Part shown: positions 22,085 to 32,669 of the stretch, in pieces
Position numbering within the stretch: the stretch's first letter is position 1
Layout: each line of letters begins with the position of its first letter
Source: Odontocerum albicorne
Lineage: Eukaryota > Arthropoda > Insecta > Trichoptera > Odontoceridae
NCBI GenBank assembly: GCA_949825065.1
Contig: OX463842.1
Location: forward strand, 2,693,011-2,757,010
Direction: 5' to 3'
DNA: 64,000 bases
Made by a program: the position numbers and the translations under genes
Notes under the pieces: model-generated
What the model was told of the DNA's origin: nothing
Databases searched by the model: none
What the model saw: the letters and a program-made list of their open reading frames with translations, nothing else

Positions 22085-22636
22085 ACACATTATATCCCAT
22101 TTTATCTTCTTGGTAAGTCATCAAAATTTATGATTGTGTATATCACATCATACCAACACATTATATCACATTTTATCTTCTTGGTAAGTCATCAAAATAT
22201 ATGATTGTGGATATCACATTATACCAACACATTGTCATATTTTATATTTTTGGTAAGTCATCAAAATTTATGATTGTGTATATCACATCATACCAACACA
22301 TTATATCACATTTTATCTTCTTGGTAAGTCATCAAAATTTATGATTGTGTATATCACATCATACCAACACATTATATTACATTTTGTCTTCTTGGAAAGT
22401 CATCAAAATTTATGATTGTGTATATCACATTATACAAACACATTATATCACAGTTTATCGTCTTGGTAAGTCATCAAAATCTATGATTCTGTATATCACA
22501 TCATACCAACACATTATATCACATTTTATATTCTTGGTAAGTCATCAAAAAATTTTGATTGTGTATATCACATCATACCAACACATTATTTCAAAGTTTA
22601 TCTTCTTGATAAGTCATCAAAATTAATGACTGTGTA
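22085..22636 (+). repeat. 71-bp tandem array, ~8 units
   Basis: The marker TTGGTAAGTCATCAAAAT recurs at about 22110, 22181, 22250, 22321, 22392, 22463, 22534 and 22606, giving a period of 69-72 bp (mode 71). Units differ by point changes, e.g. a 2-bp deletion in unit 3. The 65- and 93-codon frames are only read-through of the array. Each unit carries GGTAAGT, which resembles a splice donor. Confidence 0.9.
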
Positions 22637-22639
22637 TGA

Positions 22640-24045
22640 ACTCTACACAGATACAATACACTACACTTAAAGCCGAATGTGTTAATATCACATATTAGAG
22701 TATTTACAAAGATTTCTTTGTAATTTGTATTATTTTGGTATTTTTACTTACATAATATATTTTTTTGCCTATGTTTTTCTAAACACGTGCAGATGTGGGG
22801 AAGTGTCTGATTTATTGATCGCAGCCTACACCTTCCTACCCTTACACTGAATTTTATACACTTATTTTGTAATATTTTTAACCTGTCCTTGAAAAGAATC
22901 TACTCCCTCAACTATACTATTTAATATACTATTAAAAACGAATTACAATTTAGTATTTAAATTGTCATTTTATTTTCTTACTTTATTGCAACATGTAAAG
23001 CTCTTTGAAAATAACTGTCATATATAAAAGGCAATAAAGTGTCGTTTACATTTTCATAAATATTAAAATAAAGGTATGAATACTGAGTTTTATTAAAACT
23101 TAATTAAGATTTTCGAATCCGAAAACGATTTTAAAAATCGTAGCATTTTTTTATAATATGTAAGGACATTAATATTTATACAGTATTTTTGCTAATTTTC
23201 AAATATACTCACTAATAAATTTAAAGTTAGAGGGATGAATGTATTTTAAAAGATTTGTTGCAAAAAACTCTATGGGTTTATGAATTATAATTTTACGGAA
23301 CAACCAACTTTGTGAATTGTAGGCAGCAAAATGTATTACACGATGTCTTCAAAAGCTACATTCGATGAAATGATTTATTCGTCAGTCGTAAAGGAAGCGG
23401 GAGATTAGGAAATTAAACGTATTAAGTATAATTAGATTACGGATCATTCCGGCGAGGTTGTGTATTATGCCCTGCCGAGTGAGTTGTGACTAAGGGTAGT
23501 GTGATTAGTGAGTTACCTTGCGTGGGAAGGGATGGAATGGAGAATGACGCAATAACCTTACAAACTTGAGTAATGATGGAGTTCAACAGGGTATACAAGT
23601 ATGGATTTTTATATGTTAGATATGAGTTAACAGGTGTTTTTGAACCTTCGTCATAAGTAACAACGCATTTGTTTTTTTTAACATTATTTAATAGGCTGGT
23701 GTAATTGCGAAAACTGTCATGGTCTGATTGTTAAGACGTTTTTTTTTACTTAAAAAACATTATTAAAGTCTAGTATATAACTTGTGAAAATTGGCAGATA
23801 CCAGCAGAATTGTAAGTCTTTAGATAAATCGAAGCAAAACAAAATAAATGCATAGGACTCTGTTACGCCGAATTCAGTCAAACTAGACGGTGAGTAACTA
23901 GAATTGGTTCAAAACTACACAAACTTAGTACAACTTATTTCAACTGTATAAAGCATAGTGGATGAAACATGTAGAAGAACCAAACTAGTATGAAGTTCAT
24001 TTTTACAAATGAAATACATATTTTAAAGTGATTGTCCTATTGCTC
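22640..24045. other. Long stretch without recognisable features
   Basis: About 1.4 kb of AT-rich DNA without open frames over 60 codons and no family match. Confidence 0.5.
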
Positions 24046-24049
24046 TTAA

Positions 24050-25131
24050 CCCTTCCTTCCTGTGATGTGTAACTAGTACACATTGCTTCTTAAAACTTTA
24101 ATATCTCTATAAATATAATAAATACTGGCTTCAGATTTTAGGTATTCCTCCGTGCATTTATACATTAACACATTGAATGAAAAAAAAATATGAGTATTAA
24201 TAATAATTATCAGTTATCTACCACATCAGAGATATTTTGCGAAAATCGGGAATAAATTCACCAATACAATCAAACGTGTGCAACGTGTGACGTAGGTATA
24301 TTAATTAAAAAAAAACGTTATAGGTGAGGAAGCGACGCTATTCCCGTCTCACTCTCACTCTACTTTGGTATATAGGAACGCAAGAAATAGAATCTCAGTT
24401 CGCAATTGTGTTTCTTCCTTCGATGTATAACAGTCCGAGACCGAGTGCCGTCTTAACTCTCAGTGGCTTTGGGGCATCCATTTGAGGTGGTCTCTTTGCC
24501 CGTTTTGTGAACGACGACCGAAGTTTTTTTCATAATTTCAGCAATTAAATTTCAATTATTATCACTTTTGACTTCAAATTTAATTAATTTAAGCGATTGG
24601 TTTTGAATATTCTTATTTTTCCGATTTTAAATCGCTCATTTTTACATGTGTATTGACGTGTATTGAATACACAGCACCGGAATGCGCGATTTTTTTAGCA
24701 CAGGAAGGTGTAGGGATCCACAGTCGTCGTTGAATATTTTCGCATACATACGGTCAATGACCGATGAAACGACCTTCGGATTCCTCGATAAATTATATTA
24801 AACAGTCCAAAGGTCACATGCCAACCATTGACGCCGGCCGAGCATCGCGCCGCATTCCATACTAGAGAGAGAACGCACCACGCTGTCTCGCCAGTTTCGT
24901 AAATAAAATATCACCTACATACGATATTAATCGTTATTTGCATTCACAGAAGCGAGACAGAAGCATATCGCGAGCGCATTCTCGTGCACATTCCAAAAAC
25001 ATATAAATACCTACGTTACTATAAAAATAAACAGACTCTCTTTCCGCATTGCGATCTAACGTGTTTTATTATTTATCAACAAATCATCATCATCTCTTCC
25101 TTATACGACCGATTCCCTAAAAAGGGAAAGG
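24050..25131 (+). mobile_element. piggyBac-like MITE, family E copy 4 (with nested LTR)
   Basis: TTAA at 24046-24049 then CCCTTCCTTCCTGTGATG; the right end GGGAAAGG lies before TTAA (25132-25135). The right end is separated from the body by a 413-bp LTR-like element (24709-25121) with a duplicated AAGG. Both subterminal palindromes are present. Without the insert the element is about 665 bp. Confidence 0.82.
24709..25121 (+). mobile_element. Solo LTR-like element nested in family E copy 4
   Basis: Starts TGTAGGGATCCACAGTCGTC and ends CCCTAAA, with a 4-bp duplication AAGG (24705-24708, 25122-25125). The uninterrupted family-E sequence at this site (CAGGAAGGGAAAGG) is restored when the insert and one AAGG are removed. 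A TATAAATA box lies at 25002-25009. Related to 711-1061 (shared GGTCAAYGACCGAYGAAACG, AGAAGCGAGA, CTCTCTTTCCGCATTGC). Internal retroelement genes are absent. Confidence 0.72.
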
Positions 25132-25135
25132 TTAA

Positions 25136-25530
25136 ACGTCAAATCTTTGACTATAGTGTGGTCCCGATAATTACTTATGGGTGTGAAATATAGTCATTAA
25201 TGGTAGGTAGACTTACGAGACGTGACCGAATGCAAAATACATGGATAGTAGAGCAAACAGGAATTCAAAACGTGATAATTAGAACGAAATAAAACTAAGT
25301 GGTGATGAGCAGGGCTCGTTGCAAGAATGAAGTACCACAGATGGGCATAAAAGATTCCCCAATGATATCCGCGAGACATACAACGTTTCAGAAGAAGACC
25401 GAAGATGTGTTGGAAAGACGAAGTTAGGAAGTTTGGCAATCAAACGTGGCAAAGATGTGCACAAGATAGAAATGAATGTCGATTACTACGGGAGACTTTC
25501 ACCCATAGAGCAGATCATGGCAGATGGTAA
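25136..25530 (+). mobile_element. LINE-B RT C-terminal region, decayed
   Basis: Plus-strand blocks: FDYSVVPIITYGCEI, LTRRDRMQNTWIVEQTGIQN, then KKTEDVLERRS-like, WQSNVAKMCTR. These follow the non-LTR pattern (LTYG.E.W, RDR.RN.WI..QTG). The copy at 51390-51605 has the terminal part in a cleaner frame. Several stops. The minus frames over 25197-25464 are shadows. Confidence 0.65.
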
Positions 25531-26434
25531 AAAATATTATTTTTAAAGTTTTTACTATTTCTTATCTTTGAATGGAAATATCAACAACACGTACTATGAA
25601 GGTTATCTACACGTAACTACTCCAGTTTTAGGCCCAATGGGTCGATTTAACATGGCAATAGACAATTATTTCTCCCAACATCCCTTAAACACAGATTCGA
25701 AAGATATAATGAAAACACCCCTTGAGGAACTTGAACACTGAATACAAAGAAACGTAGTTTGAAATTAATTTGTTCGCTTCACTTAAGCCAGTGTAAATAT
25801 TATTAAAAGCAGACCAACATGGCAATATTTATGACTTCCATACATATATCAACCTAGCGGCTGCGCTGAAAACAGACGGGAACTAAGACATTTTTGAACA
25901 AGCCTTAAGTAAAGTTTAGGCAATCGAACCAGTGGTTGGAAAACGGGCGTTTTACCGACTGAACCACCGAGAGCTATACCATTTACTTGCTTGTGTCGTT
26001 GACTCGTTTACAACAGAGGCTGGAATATTATGTAAAATTATTCCCCATTTCAATGAGACACGTGCCAGTGTTGATCCGAAATGAAACACTTATTTGAGCA
26101 CCGACACATATTGATAAAACTTTACTTTTGGAGTTAGGTCTTATATATTTTCTTTTCAACCCCACAAATGATTCCCCACAAGGCCAATTCAGACGTGATT
26201 ATGATGTAGATTATCCCCATAAAGCTGAGGAGAATCATATTCCCTTTATCAATATTTAAGCAACATACAGTATTCAGACATCAAACTCTGAAGTATTTTA
26301 TTCAAAAAATCAAACATGCCCGTGCGTGCTACTATTCCTTTTATATGAGTTTTATCATCGATCGCCTTATGTTGTTTCCTCAACCTCCTTCTTTGTCGTA
26401 TTGTCAGTCTTGCACAACATGTTATATAATTGTT
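25531..26434 (-). other. Mostly unrecognised, with a tRNA-like SINE head at 25905-25985
   Basis: The minus strand of 25905-25985 reads CTCTCGGTGGTTCAGTCGGT (A-box-like) and CACTGGTTCGATTGCC (B-box-like) with near-normal tRNA spacing. No acceptor-stem pairing is evident, so a SINE head or tRNA pseudogene is likelier than a functional tRNA. The rest shows nothing. Confidence 0.45.
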
Positions 26435-26470
26435 TATAATTAAGGCATTAACGTTGTGGAGGTTTAAATA

Positions 26471-27259
26471 TTAGGTGTTAACATAACTTGTGTCTGTTTT
26501 TTTTAATTTAAAAATGAGCACTAATAGTAAAACAAATTGGTAAATGTTATACGTCATTCGAAAGAAAATTTTCTGTTCTACAAGATGTTGTGTATACTTT
26601 TACGTTACATATATTATTTTATTTGATTACAAGCCTTCAAAATGGAATGTCAAGTAGACGAAAGTGATCATTTTCGACACCTCCTTCTGTTCGCGATCAA
26701 TCGAAGGAATAAAGCTGTCAAAGCTGTTCGCGATATTTGCGAAGTGTACGGTGAATATGCTATGAATTAAAGGACAGCTTTTTGATGGTTTTTGCGTTTC
26801 AAAGACGGTAATTTCGACCTGAAAGACATGGAGCGTTCCGGACGACCAGTGAACTTCGATGAGGACTGCTTAAACCATATTATTCATGAAGATCACCTTT
26901 AAACCACCGTAGAATTGGCTGAGCAGATGAATTGTAGTCACATGACTGTATACCGCTATCTTAAATCAATGGGAAAAGTCCAGAAGTTCGACGCTTGGGT
27001 TCCACATGTTTTGAGTGAAAACAACAAAAATCAACGTTCGACAATTGAGGTATCGAAAATGCTCGCTTTCGTCTACTTGACATTCCATTTTGAAGGCTTG
27101 TAATCAAATAAAATAATATATGTAACGTAAAAGCAAACACAATATATTGTGGAGCAGAATTTTTTTTTCGAATGACGTATAACCTTTACCATTTTGTTTT
27201 ACTTTTGGTGCTCATTTTTAAATTTGGAAAAAACAGACACAACTTATGTTAACACCCAA
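26471..27259 (+). mobile_element. Foldback mariner derivative (Mar2)
   Basis: TA duplications at 26469-26470 and 27260-27261 flank a 789-bp unit. The left arm (26471-26683) and right arm (27047-27259) are inverted copies of 213 bp each with few mismatches. The related Mar4 (50493-51028) keeps an ordinary right end with only a ~30-bp TIR. Mar2's right end has therefore been replaced by an inverted copy of its left end, including the first ~14 codons of the transposase. Confidence 0.88.
26642..27046 (+). pseudogene. mariner transposase N-terminal (HTH) remnant in Mar2
   Basis: From the ATG at 26642 the frame reads MECQVDESDHFRHLL, AVKAVRDICEVYGEYAMN, then LRFKDGNFDLKDMERSGRPV, EQMNCSHMTVYRYLKSMGKV and VPHVLSENNKNQR. 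These are the two helix-turn-helix segments and the RPV linker that bind mariner TIRs. At least three in-frame stops occur, plus an extra AAAGCT relative to Mar4. The catalytic DDE domain is absent. Past 27047 the frame runs into the inverted copy of its own start. Confidence 0.85.
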
Positions 27260-27644
27260 TACATTGTAATTTGTTTTATCAAACACTGTTTATTCCACTT
27301 ATTGTAACGGTATACCCCAACCGGTTTCAAGGGTTTCACCTCATATTCAAGGGAGCACAAACAAGACTGAATTCTGTTCGAACTGGTACCGATATACACG
27401 CTTCAACGGTTGGGGATATTTGGGTTGCGGACTGAGAGCTGAGGGAGGCATGGGACGATCTCGGCCAGCAGCGGAGAGATTTTTGGGATATATGTGTTAA
27501 CCATATGCTCGCCTCGATGTACAGAATTCAGTTTTGTTTGTGCTCTCCTGAAGATGAGGTAAAAGCCTTGAAATCGGTAAGGTTATACCGTTACAAACAG
27601 TTGAATAAAGTGTTTGATAAAACAAATTATAATGTTATATAATT

Positions 27645-27860
27645 GTATTGTTTTACACTTTAGTTACATACAGTACCACCTAGCGGGCTTATTACCATTT
27701 GGCCATCTCTTTAAATCAACCAGAAAGAAGTTAAATATACCTTGAATGAAAATCAGGCTGGGACCCTTTTAAAAAAAATTGAGTTCCAACGGGAAATGAG
27801 TCCGCCACATCGGGACTATGAAATAAGCGTCTTACCATCTAGGCCACGATTTTTTATATT
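27645..27860 (-). mobile_element. SINE-I copy (head and tail)
   Basis: On the minus strand the tRNA-like head GTGGCCTAGATGGTAAGACG is followed by GGACTCATTTCCCGTTGG, an A-rich linker, then the tail TTCTTTCTGGTTGATTTAAA, GGTAATAAGCCCGCTAGGTG and ACTAAAGTGTAAAACAA. The tail resembles the LINE-D 3' end at 51770-51849. The nearby plus-strand 97-codon frame is a shadow. Confidence 0.65.
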
Positions 27861-27958
27861 TTTTTTATACTGGTTTGACGGAAGACTGCAGCAAATGAAA
27901 CCTGACTATCGTCTTGAAACTTTGATCTACATACCATTGAAATTTCAATTTGTGGATA

Positions 27959-28320
27959 CAGTGGTACTTCAGGTTACAAACGCCTCCAGTCACGAACAAA
28001 TCAGCTTACGAACACAATTTCCGAACAAATTTTGACTCGACCTGCGTACAATGTCTCGGCTCACGAATGGCGCATTACGCAATGATGCATTAGTTGTTAT
28101 CAGGTGCGCGCGTTGTGAACATTGTTTGTCGTTGCGTTCCTTGTTCTTGATACATTTTTTTTTGTTTTTTATATATATAATATACAGTATATATAAAATA
28201 TATTTTGCATTAAATTAACCCTCATTATGGCTCCCAAGAAAAATTGTTTCTGTTTGCGAACATTTCGGCTCGCGAATGGAATCAAAGAACGAATTAAGTT
28301 CGTAACCCGAGGTACCACTG
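27959..28320 (+). mobile_element. Tigger/pogo-like nonautonomous element 1
   Basis: TA duplications (27957-27958, 28321-28322) flank inverted ends CAGTGGTACYTCRGGTTACR-AAC, the pattern of Tigger (pogo superfamily) termini. The 362-bp unit is internally deleted. Near 28227 it keeps ATGGCTCCCAAGAAA (MAPKK), which looks like the first codons of a pogo-type transposase, before joining the right subterminal region. No DDE core remains. Confidence 0.78.
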
Positions 28321-28322
28321 TA

Positions 28323-29255
28323 TATGTATTGTTTACTTACTGATGTGCAACATCGTGCATCGCTTAAACTAACGAGCACACAAGTTTCTTCATATTTAAA
28401 ACTAGTGAAATAAATAATAAAATATAGAGGTTTCCCTTCAAAAAACATTTTACTTTGTTGAAAGGATTTTAATAAATGTCTCGTTGATATCTGCAAGAGT
28501 TTATGAAACTTCAGAGATAGAATTAGTTTTGCTTTTACTTTCCTCTCAAGAGAATCTCTTCAAAGGGGAAAAATTACAAAACTAACATACACGCACTTTG
28601 CTAAAGTTTCCTTAATAACATTATTTATAGCAAGGCTATGTTTAATAAATAAAATAAAATGATATTTCAACGTCACACTTTTGGGGAACAATTAAAAGTA
28701 ACTGGTTACTTACTTTTTCAATGACTACAAAATAACCTTTGTAGAACTAGAAAAAGGTTGTCATCAGCTTATTCATACTCGTACCTTGAGAGATCTGAAA
28801 AAAAAAAAATTTTTTTTGGTTAGTATATTCACAGATAATAGAACAGTTTAACACTTGCCGCCCTGTGATGGATAGCGAGTGACCAGGACTTATATTTAAT
28901 TTAATTTCTCCAAATATACTGATTGCAGGGTCTTCATTCTTTATGTATTCCTCATCAAAACCTCTTTGATTTGAATTATGTCATTACGAAATAAAAACGT
29001 GTATAAATATCAACAGAAATAAGTATTTTGTACTTAATCGAGAATCATCGGTAGCGTCGATGTATGCCAGACACCAGCGCATGACTCATTCTTAGTGTGA
29101 CCGCAACGCGATACATCCGCTCCAGGGATTCGTAACCAGTTTTATAATCCTGACTATTATTTTTTTTTATCCGATATGTTCTATCTTACAGTTACTCTTT
29201 TTATGATAAATATATATTTGTTACATTTTTCTTTATTATTTCATTTTCAAAAAAA
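28323..29255. other. No recognisable feature
   Basis: AT-rich, including a (T)n/(A)n stretch near 28800. No family match. Confidence 0.45.
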
Positions 29256-29261
29256 TAATAA

Positions 29262-29585
29262 TTGAGGTGGCTGGCGGATTTTTTCAGCACAGTAAATCAA
29301 GTGTTTAGAGTGATAGAACGACAATTGGCGATAGGAAACAAAGTCAATGGGACGCTAAAGCATATATACTCGAACCGGACAGTATCACGATCAGCTAAGA
29401 TAATAGTTCACAATAGTATTTTGATGCCAACTTTAATGTATGTGAGTGAAAAGTAGACGTTGCAAAATTCTGAAAGGAACCGATTAAATGTTGTAGAAAT
29501 GCGTGCAATGAGAAGAATATACGGAGTGAAAATGTATGACAGAATACAGAATGAAGAAAATGAATGTAGACTTAAGTGTTATTTT
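29262..29585 (+). mobile_element. LINE-C RT connection region
   Basis: A 64-codon frame reads FRVIERQLAIGNKVNGTLKH, SRSAKIIVHNSILMPTLMYV, stop, then RNRLNVVEMRAMRRIYGVKM-YDRIQNEE. This order is typical of the region after the RT in a widespread non-LTR family (E.RIA.GNKVNG, HNSVL.PTLMYGSE, VEMR.LRRI.GV). It is cut at 29585 where a PLE end begins. Confidence 0.78.
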
Positions 29586-29589
29586 TTTT

Positions 29590-29690
29590 TTTCAAACACT
29601 GTTTATTCCCCTTTTTAGGGACGGTAAAACCCTACCGGTTTCAAGGCTTTCGTTTCATCTTCAGGGGAGCGCAAACAAGACTAAGTGTGC
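29590..29690 (-). mobile_element. PLE 3' end fragment P4
   Basis: TCAAACACTGTTTATTCCCC, CCCTACCGGTTTCAAGGCTT and ATCTTCAGGGGAGCGCAAAC match the PLE terminal consensus on the minus strand. It directly interrupts LINE-C. Confidence 0.72.
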
Positions 29691-29889
29691 TGGTATGTTT
29701 GTATTCGTATGTAGTTTAAACATTTAATTGATATAAATGAATAAAGCCTTCACCTCTTTAAGGTGTTACAAAAATATTTCCTTATTAAGCCGAAGATGCC
29801 TGTTTTTTTTTTTTAAATATGAAACGTGTGTTTTATCAAAATTATACTAAACGCACAATACATAAAACGCTGACTAGAAAGTATTATTT

Positions 29890-30160
29890 TTGAGGGCGCT
29901 CTTACTTGGGATTCGAGATCAATATTATTCTCATATTAAAAACATTAAAAAAATAACATGTTTGTGTGCTAGGATTGAAGATAGTGGCTGCGAATTTAAT
30001 ATTAACACATTCATCTTAATTGATCTTCCCATATGTGATAGGGACACATTCAGCTTTATTAATCTTCCCATATGTGATAGTAACACATTCAGCTTTATTG
30101 ATCTTCCCATATGTGATAGTAACAATTTCAGCTTGAAATGGAGAGTAATGGATATATGAA
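29890..30160 (+). repeat. 39-bp tandem triplication in an 89-codon frame
   Basis: The unit ATCTTCCCATATGTGATAG recurs with its start at about 30023, 30062 and 30101 (period 39). Because 39 is a multiple of 3, the frame encodes repeats of 13 residues around LPICDSNTFSFID. No known protein matches and no start context or exon structure stands out, so coding is unproven. Confidence 0.6.
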
Positions 30161-30194
30161 GGTACATGTATAATCAAAAAAAATTATAAGACTT

Positions 30195-30400
30195 AGCAAA
30201 TATATCATTCACTTGATCCAATCATACTTTCCTACATCTTCCTCTACTACCCATTCTACTCACATTAGCACTTTATATTTTTTTAGTATATCTTCATTCA
30301 TTCGTTCCACGTGCCTAAACCATCTCAGAGTGCCCTTCTTCATATTATTTAACATTTTATATTCAGAGAAATTTTAAAATAATTATTTTAAATCAACGAT
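30195..30400 (-). mobile_element. LINE-C fragment
   Basis: TCACTTGATCCAATCATACT, TCATTCATTCGTTCCACGTG and CATCTCAGAGTGCCCTTCTT on this strand are antisense to the family-C block FGHVERMN. The same phrases occur at 11710-11770 and 41990-42110. Confidence 0.55.
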
Positions 30401-30477
30401 AAATTTCATGAGAGCAATGTCGAAGTATGGTTGTGAAATATGGCAAACGGTTAACCAAATAAAATTATGAATAAAAA

Positions 30478-30705
30478 CATTGTAATTTTTTTATCAAATA
30501 CTGCTTATACCACTTTTTGTAACGGTATAACCCTACCGGTTTCAAGGCTTTCACCTCATCTTCAGGGTAGCACAAACAAGACTAAATTCTGTTCGAACTG
30601 GTACCGATATACACGCTTCTAACGGTTGGGGACATTCGGGTTGGGGACTGAGGGCTGAGGGAGGCATGGGATGACCTCGGCGAGGAGTGGAGAGATTCTT
30701 TGTAT
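30478..30705 (-). mobile_element. PLE 3' end P5
   Basis: Single-orientation PLE end with terminal part ATCAAATACTGCTTATACCA, core GTTTCAAGGCTTTCACCTCA-TCTTCAGGG, and the C-terminal coding region (CTGGTACCGATATACACGCT, GAGGGAGGCATGGGATGA) up to about 30705. Confidence 0.75.
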
Positions 30706-30851
30706 AATTAAAGACACTTTTTCAGACTCTATAATTCCAGCAACTTCCAGCCATACTAATAACTATAAATTCGCCGCCTTTAACTGTATGCTTCATAGAT
30801 TGCTGTCACATTAACCAACGACTTAACAAATATATCAAAATATTCAAAATA

Positions 30852-31246
30852 CAGTAAACTCTCGATAATCTATCTGGGTTCACATGAAGTTTCCTGCGAA
30901 TTAACTTCGATTTTTAATAACATTTCAAAATATTATTTAAAATGTAAAAATTATCACATACACTCGTACCAAAATTAAACTATCGAAATCAATAATACGA
31001 GTTCAATAATCGTACGTAACAGAAAATAAAACTTTCAAAATCGCTTCATAGACCAGAACTATCGAACGATGACATGAATTGAAAAAAGGTGACAGAAGCA
31101 AAAAATAAAGTAATTTTTAATTTTTAGTTGTTTTTTTTTAATTTTCATAAATAATACTTGTTAGTTTAATTTTTTTAATGGATATTAAGTGGGGTTTTCA
31201 TTCGGGTCTATTTATCCCCTACCATTCCGGATAATCGGGAGTTGAC
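30852..31246. mobile_element. pogo-like nonautonomous element
   Basis: Left end TA-CAGTAAACTCTCGATAATC and right end complement GTCAACTCCCGATTATCCGG next to TA (31247-31248) follow the pogo/Tigger terminus pattern (CAGT..ACTC.CGATTATCCGG). The unit is ~395 bp and noncoding. The two termini differ slightly in length. Confidence 0.6.
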
Positions 31247-31249
31247 TAC

Positions 31250-31767
31250 AGTGATTTTATCTCTTTTCATAGAATAATTTATTATTTTTCTTTTCAGGCA
31301 TTTCAAAAAAGTTTCATATTTCAAACATTAAGAATAACTTGCCGATAATATATTTTTACCAGTCACGTACATATCTTCAAATTTAGCAATCGTAATTTTA
31401 GAATCAACTAGAATAGAAGGTCAAGGGTATGTGGTCGTGCCGTGATTTTAAAATAAAAGAATGGTTTTCTTTGAGAAACATTTCTAGAATATAATATACG
31501 TATAATATATACCTGAATAAAAGAATAGTTTTCTTTGAGAAACATTCCTAGAATATAATATACATATAACATATAGTATACCTGATAAAAAAACTTTTTT
31601 TGTGGTTTAAAACAAGATGTATGCATCTTTGTTTTTTTAATAATAATAACGGCATGTATCCATTATATTTTTCGAATCTGTGTCTGAGAGACATTCTTAT
31701 GGAAAGGAGTAGAACTTTTACTTCTATTTCGTCGTCGTCGAATAAATTGATTGTACCAATCGATTAA
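31250..31767. repeat. AT-rich sequence with a short direct duplication
   Basis: TTTTCTTTGAGAAACATT-CTAGAATATAATATAC occurs at about 31461 and 31528 (67 bp apart). A CGT microsatellite lies at 31728-31740. The 72-codon minus frame is only this repeat. Confidence 0.55.
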
Positions 31768-31771
31768 TTAA

Positions 31772-32122
31772 CCATTCCTTCCCTGTGATGTGTAACTAGT
31801 ACACATTGCTTCTAAAAACTTTAATATCTCTATAAATATAATAAATACTGGGTTCAGATTTTAGGTATTCCTCCGTAATACATTTACGCATTGAATGAAA
31901 AAAAAATATTTATAATAATAAGCACTAATCGACCACATCGAAATGTTTTGTGAAAATCGGAAATAAATTCAACAATACAATCAAACGTGTGCCAGTGTGT
32001 GACGTGGGTATATTCATTCTAAAAAACCGCTATGGGTGAGGAACCGACGCTACTCACATGTCACTCTCACTCTACTTCGATATATGGGAACGTAAAAAAT
32101 AGAATCTCAGTTCACTTGATAT
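31772..32122 (+). mobile_element. piggyBac-like MITE family E, right-truncated copy 5
   Basis: TTAA (31768-31771) then CCATTCCTTCCCTGTGATG and GTGTAACTAGTACAC. Collinear with copy 6 until about 32122 (TAGAATCTCAGTTCAC), then lost. Confidence 0.75.
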
Positions 32123-32149
32123 TTAAATCATAGAAATCAATTTTAAATG

Positions 32150-32665
32150 TGAAATTTTTCAGCGTCTTTCCGATCATGGATTAGCGCTATGCTCAAACAG
32201 AGATTGTTTATTGGCCTTTCCAGTTCACCGTTTCTCTTTTTTTTTACGTAGCCCTTTACTGTCCATGCAGTGAGACTCTGGAATCAGTTGCAAACCAATA
32301 TAATACTCGCTCCATCCTTGGCATGCTTTAAGAAGCCACTGAAAAAACACTTAATTTCTAGTCAGTAAAAAAACGTGTTTCATTCCTGATTTTTCTTTTC
32401 CTTTCCTCTCCACCATATCTTATTTTCCTTTTGATTGATGATACCTCACTTTATATGAAAAATAATGTTCGGGTGATTGTCCGTCTTTGTGGGGTTCGTG
32501 GGCATGTGCTCACGTATATGTTTATGGATTTTGTGGGGATGGATAGTCATTTGGAACCACGTAACTTGCTTCATTTACCTTTGACTAGTTGGTTGGCAGA
32601 GATGGTCGCCTGCCAATAAGCCCGCCAGATTGTATTAGCAATAAAAGTGTTAAATAAATAAAATC
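32150..32665 (+). mobile_element. LINE-D 3' end, copy D2
   Basis: Partial C-terminal coding (CTTTACTGTCCATGCAGTGA, ACTCTGGAATCAGTTGCAAA) followed by the complete 3' UTR (ATGTTCGGGTGATTGTCCGT to AATAAGCCCGCCAGATTGTA) and tail AAGTGTTAAATAAATAAAA. Single copy here, unlike the array at 16113. Confidence 0.8.
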
Positions 32666-32669
32666 AATA

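Larger units (their letters stand above)
26435..27640 (-). mobile_element. PLE 3' end P3 in head-to-head form, with nested mariner
   Basis: The distal PLE 3' end (TTAAGGCATTAACGTTGTGG, 26441-26460) is separated from the rest (CATTGTAATTTGTTTTATCA from 27262) by the mariner at 26471-27259. The minus-oriented end runs to about 27510 and includes the 3' coding tail region (CGGTTGGGGATATTTGGG, GAGGGAGGCATGGGACGA). From about 27520 a plus-oriented copy of the 3' end follows, ending near 27640. The two copies thus meet head to head. Confidence 0.78.

Noticed and set aside
22085..22636. Regular repeats resembling a CRISPR array
   Set aside because: The whole 71-bp unit repeats, including what would be spacers; the genome is eukaryotic. 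The 58-bp array at 48735 fails for the same reason.
25905..25985. Functional tRNA gene
   Set aside because: A- and B-box-like blocks are present, but I could not pair an acceptor stem or identify a closed anticodon arm; better explained as a SINE head.
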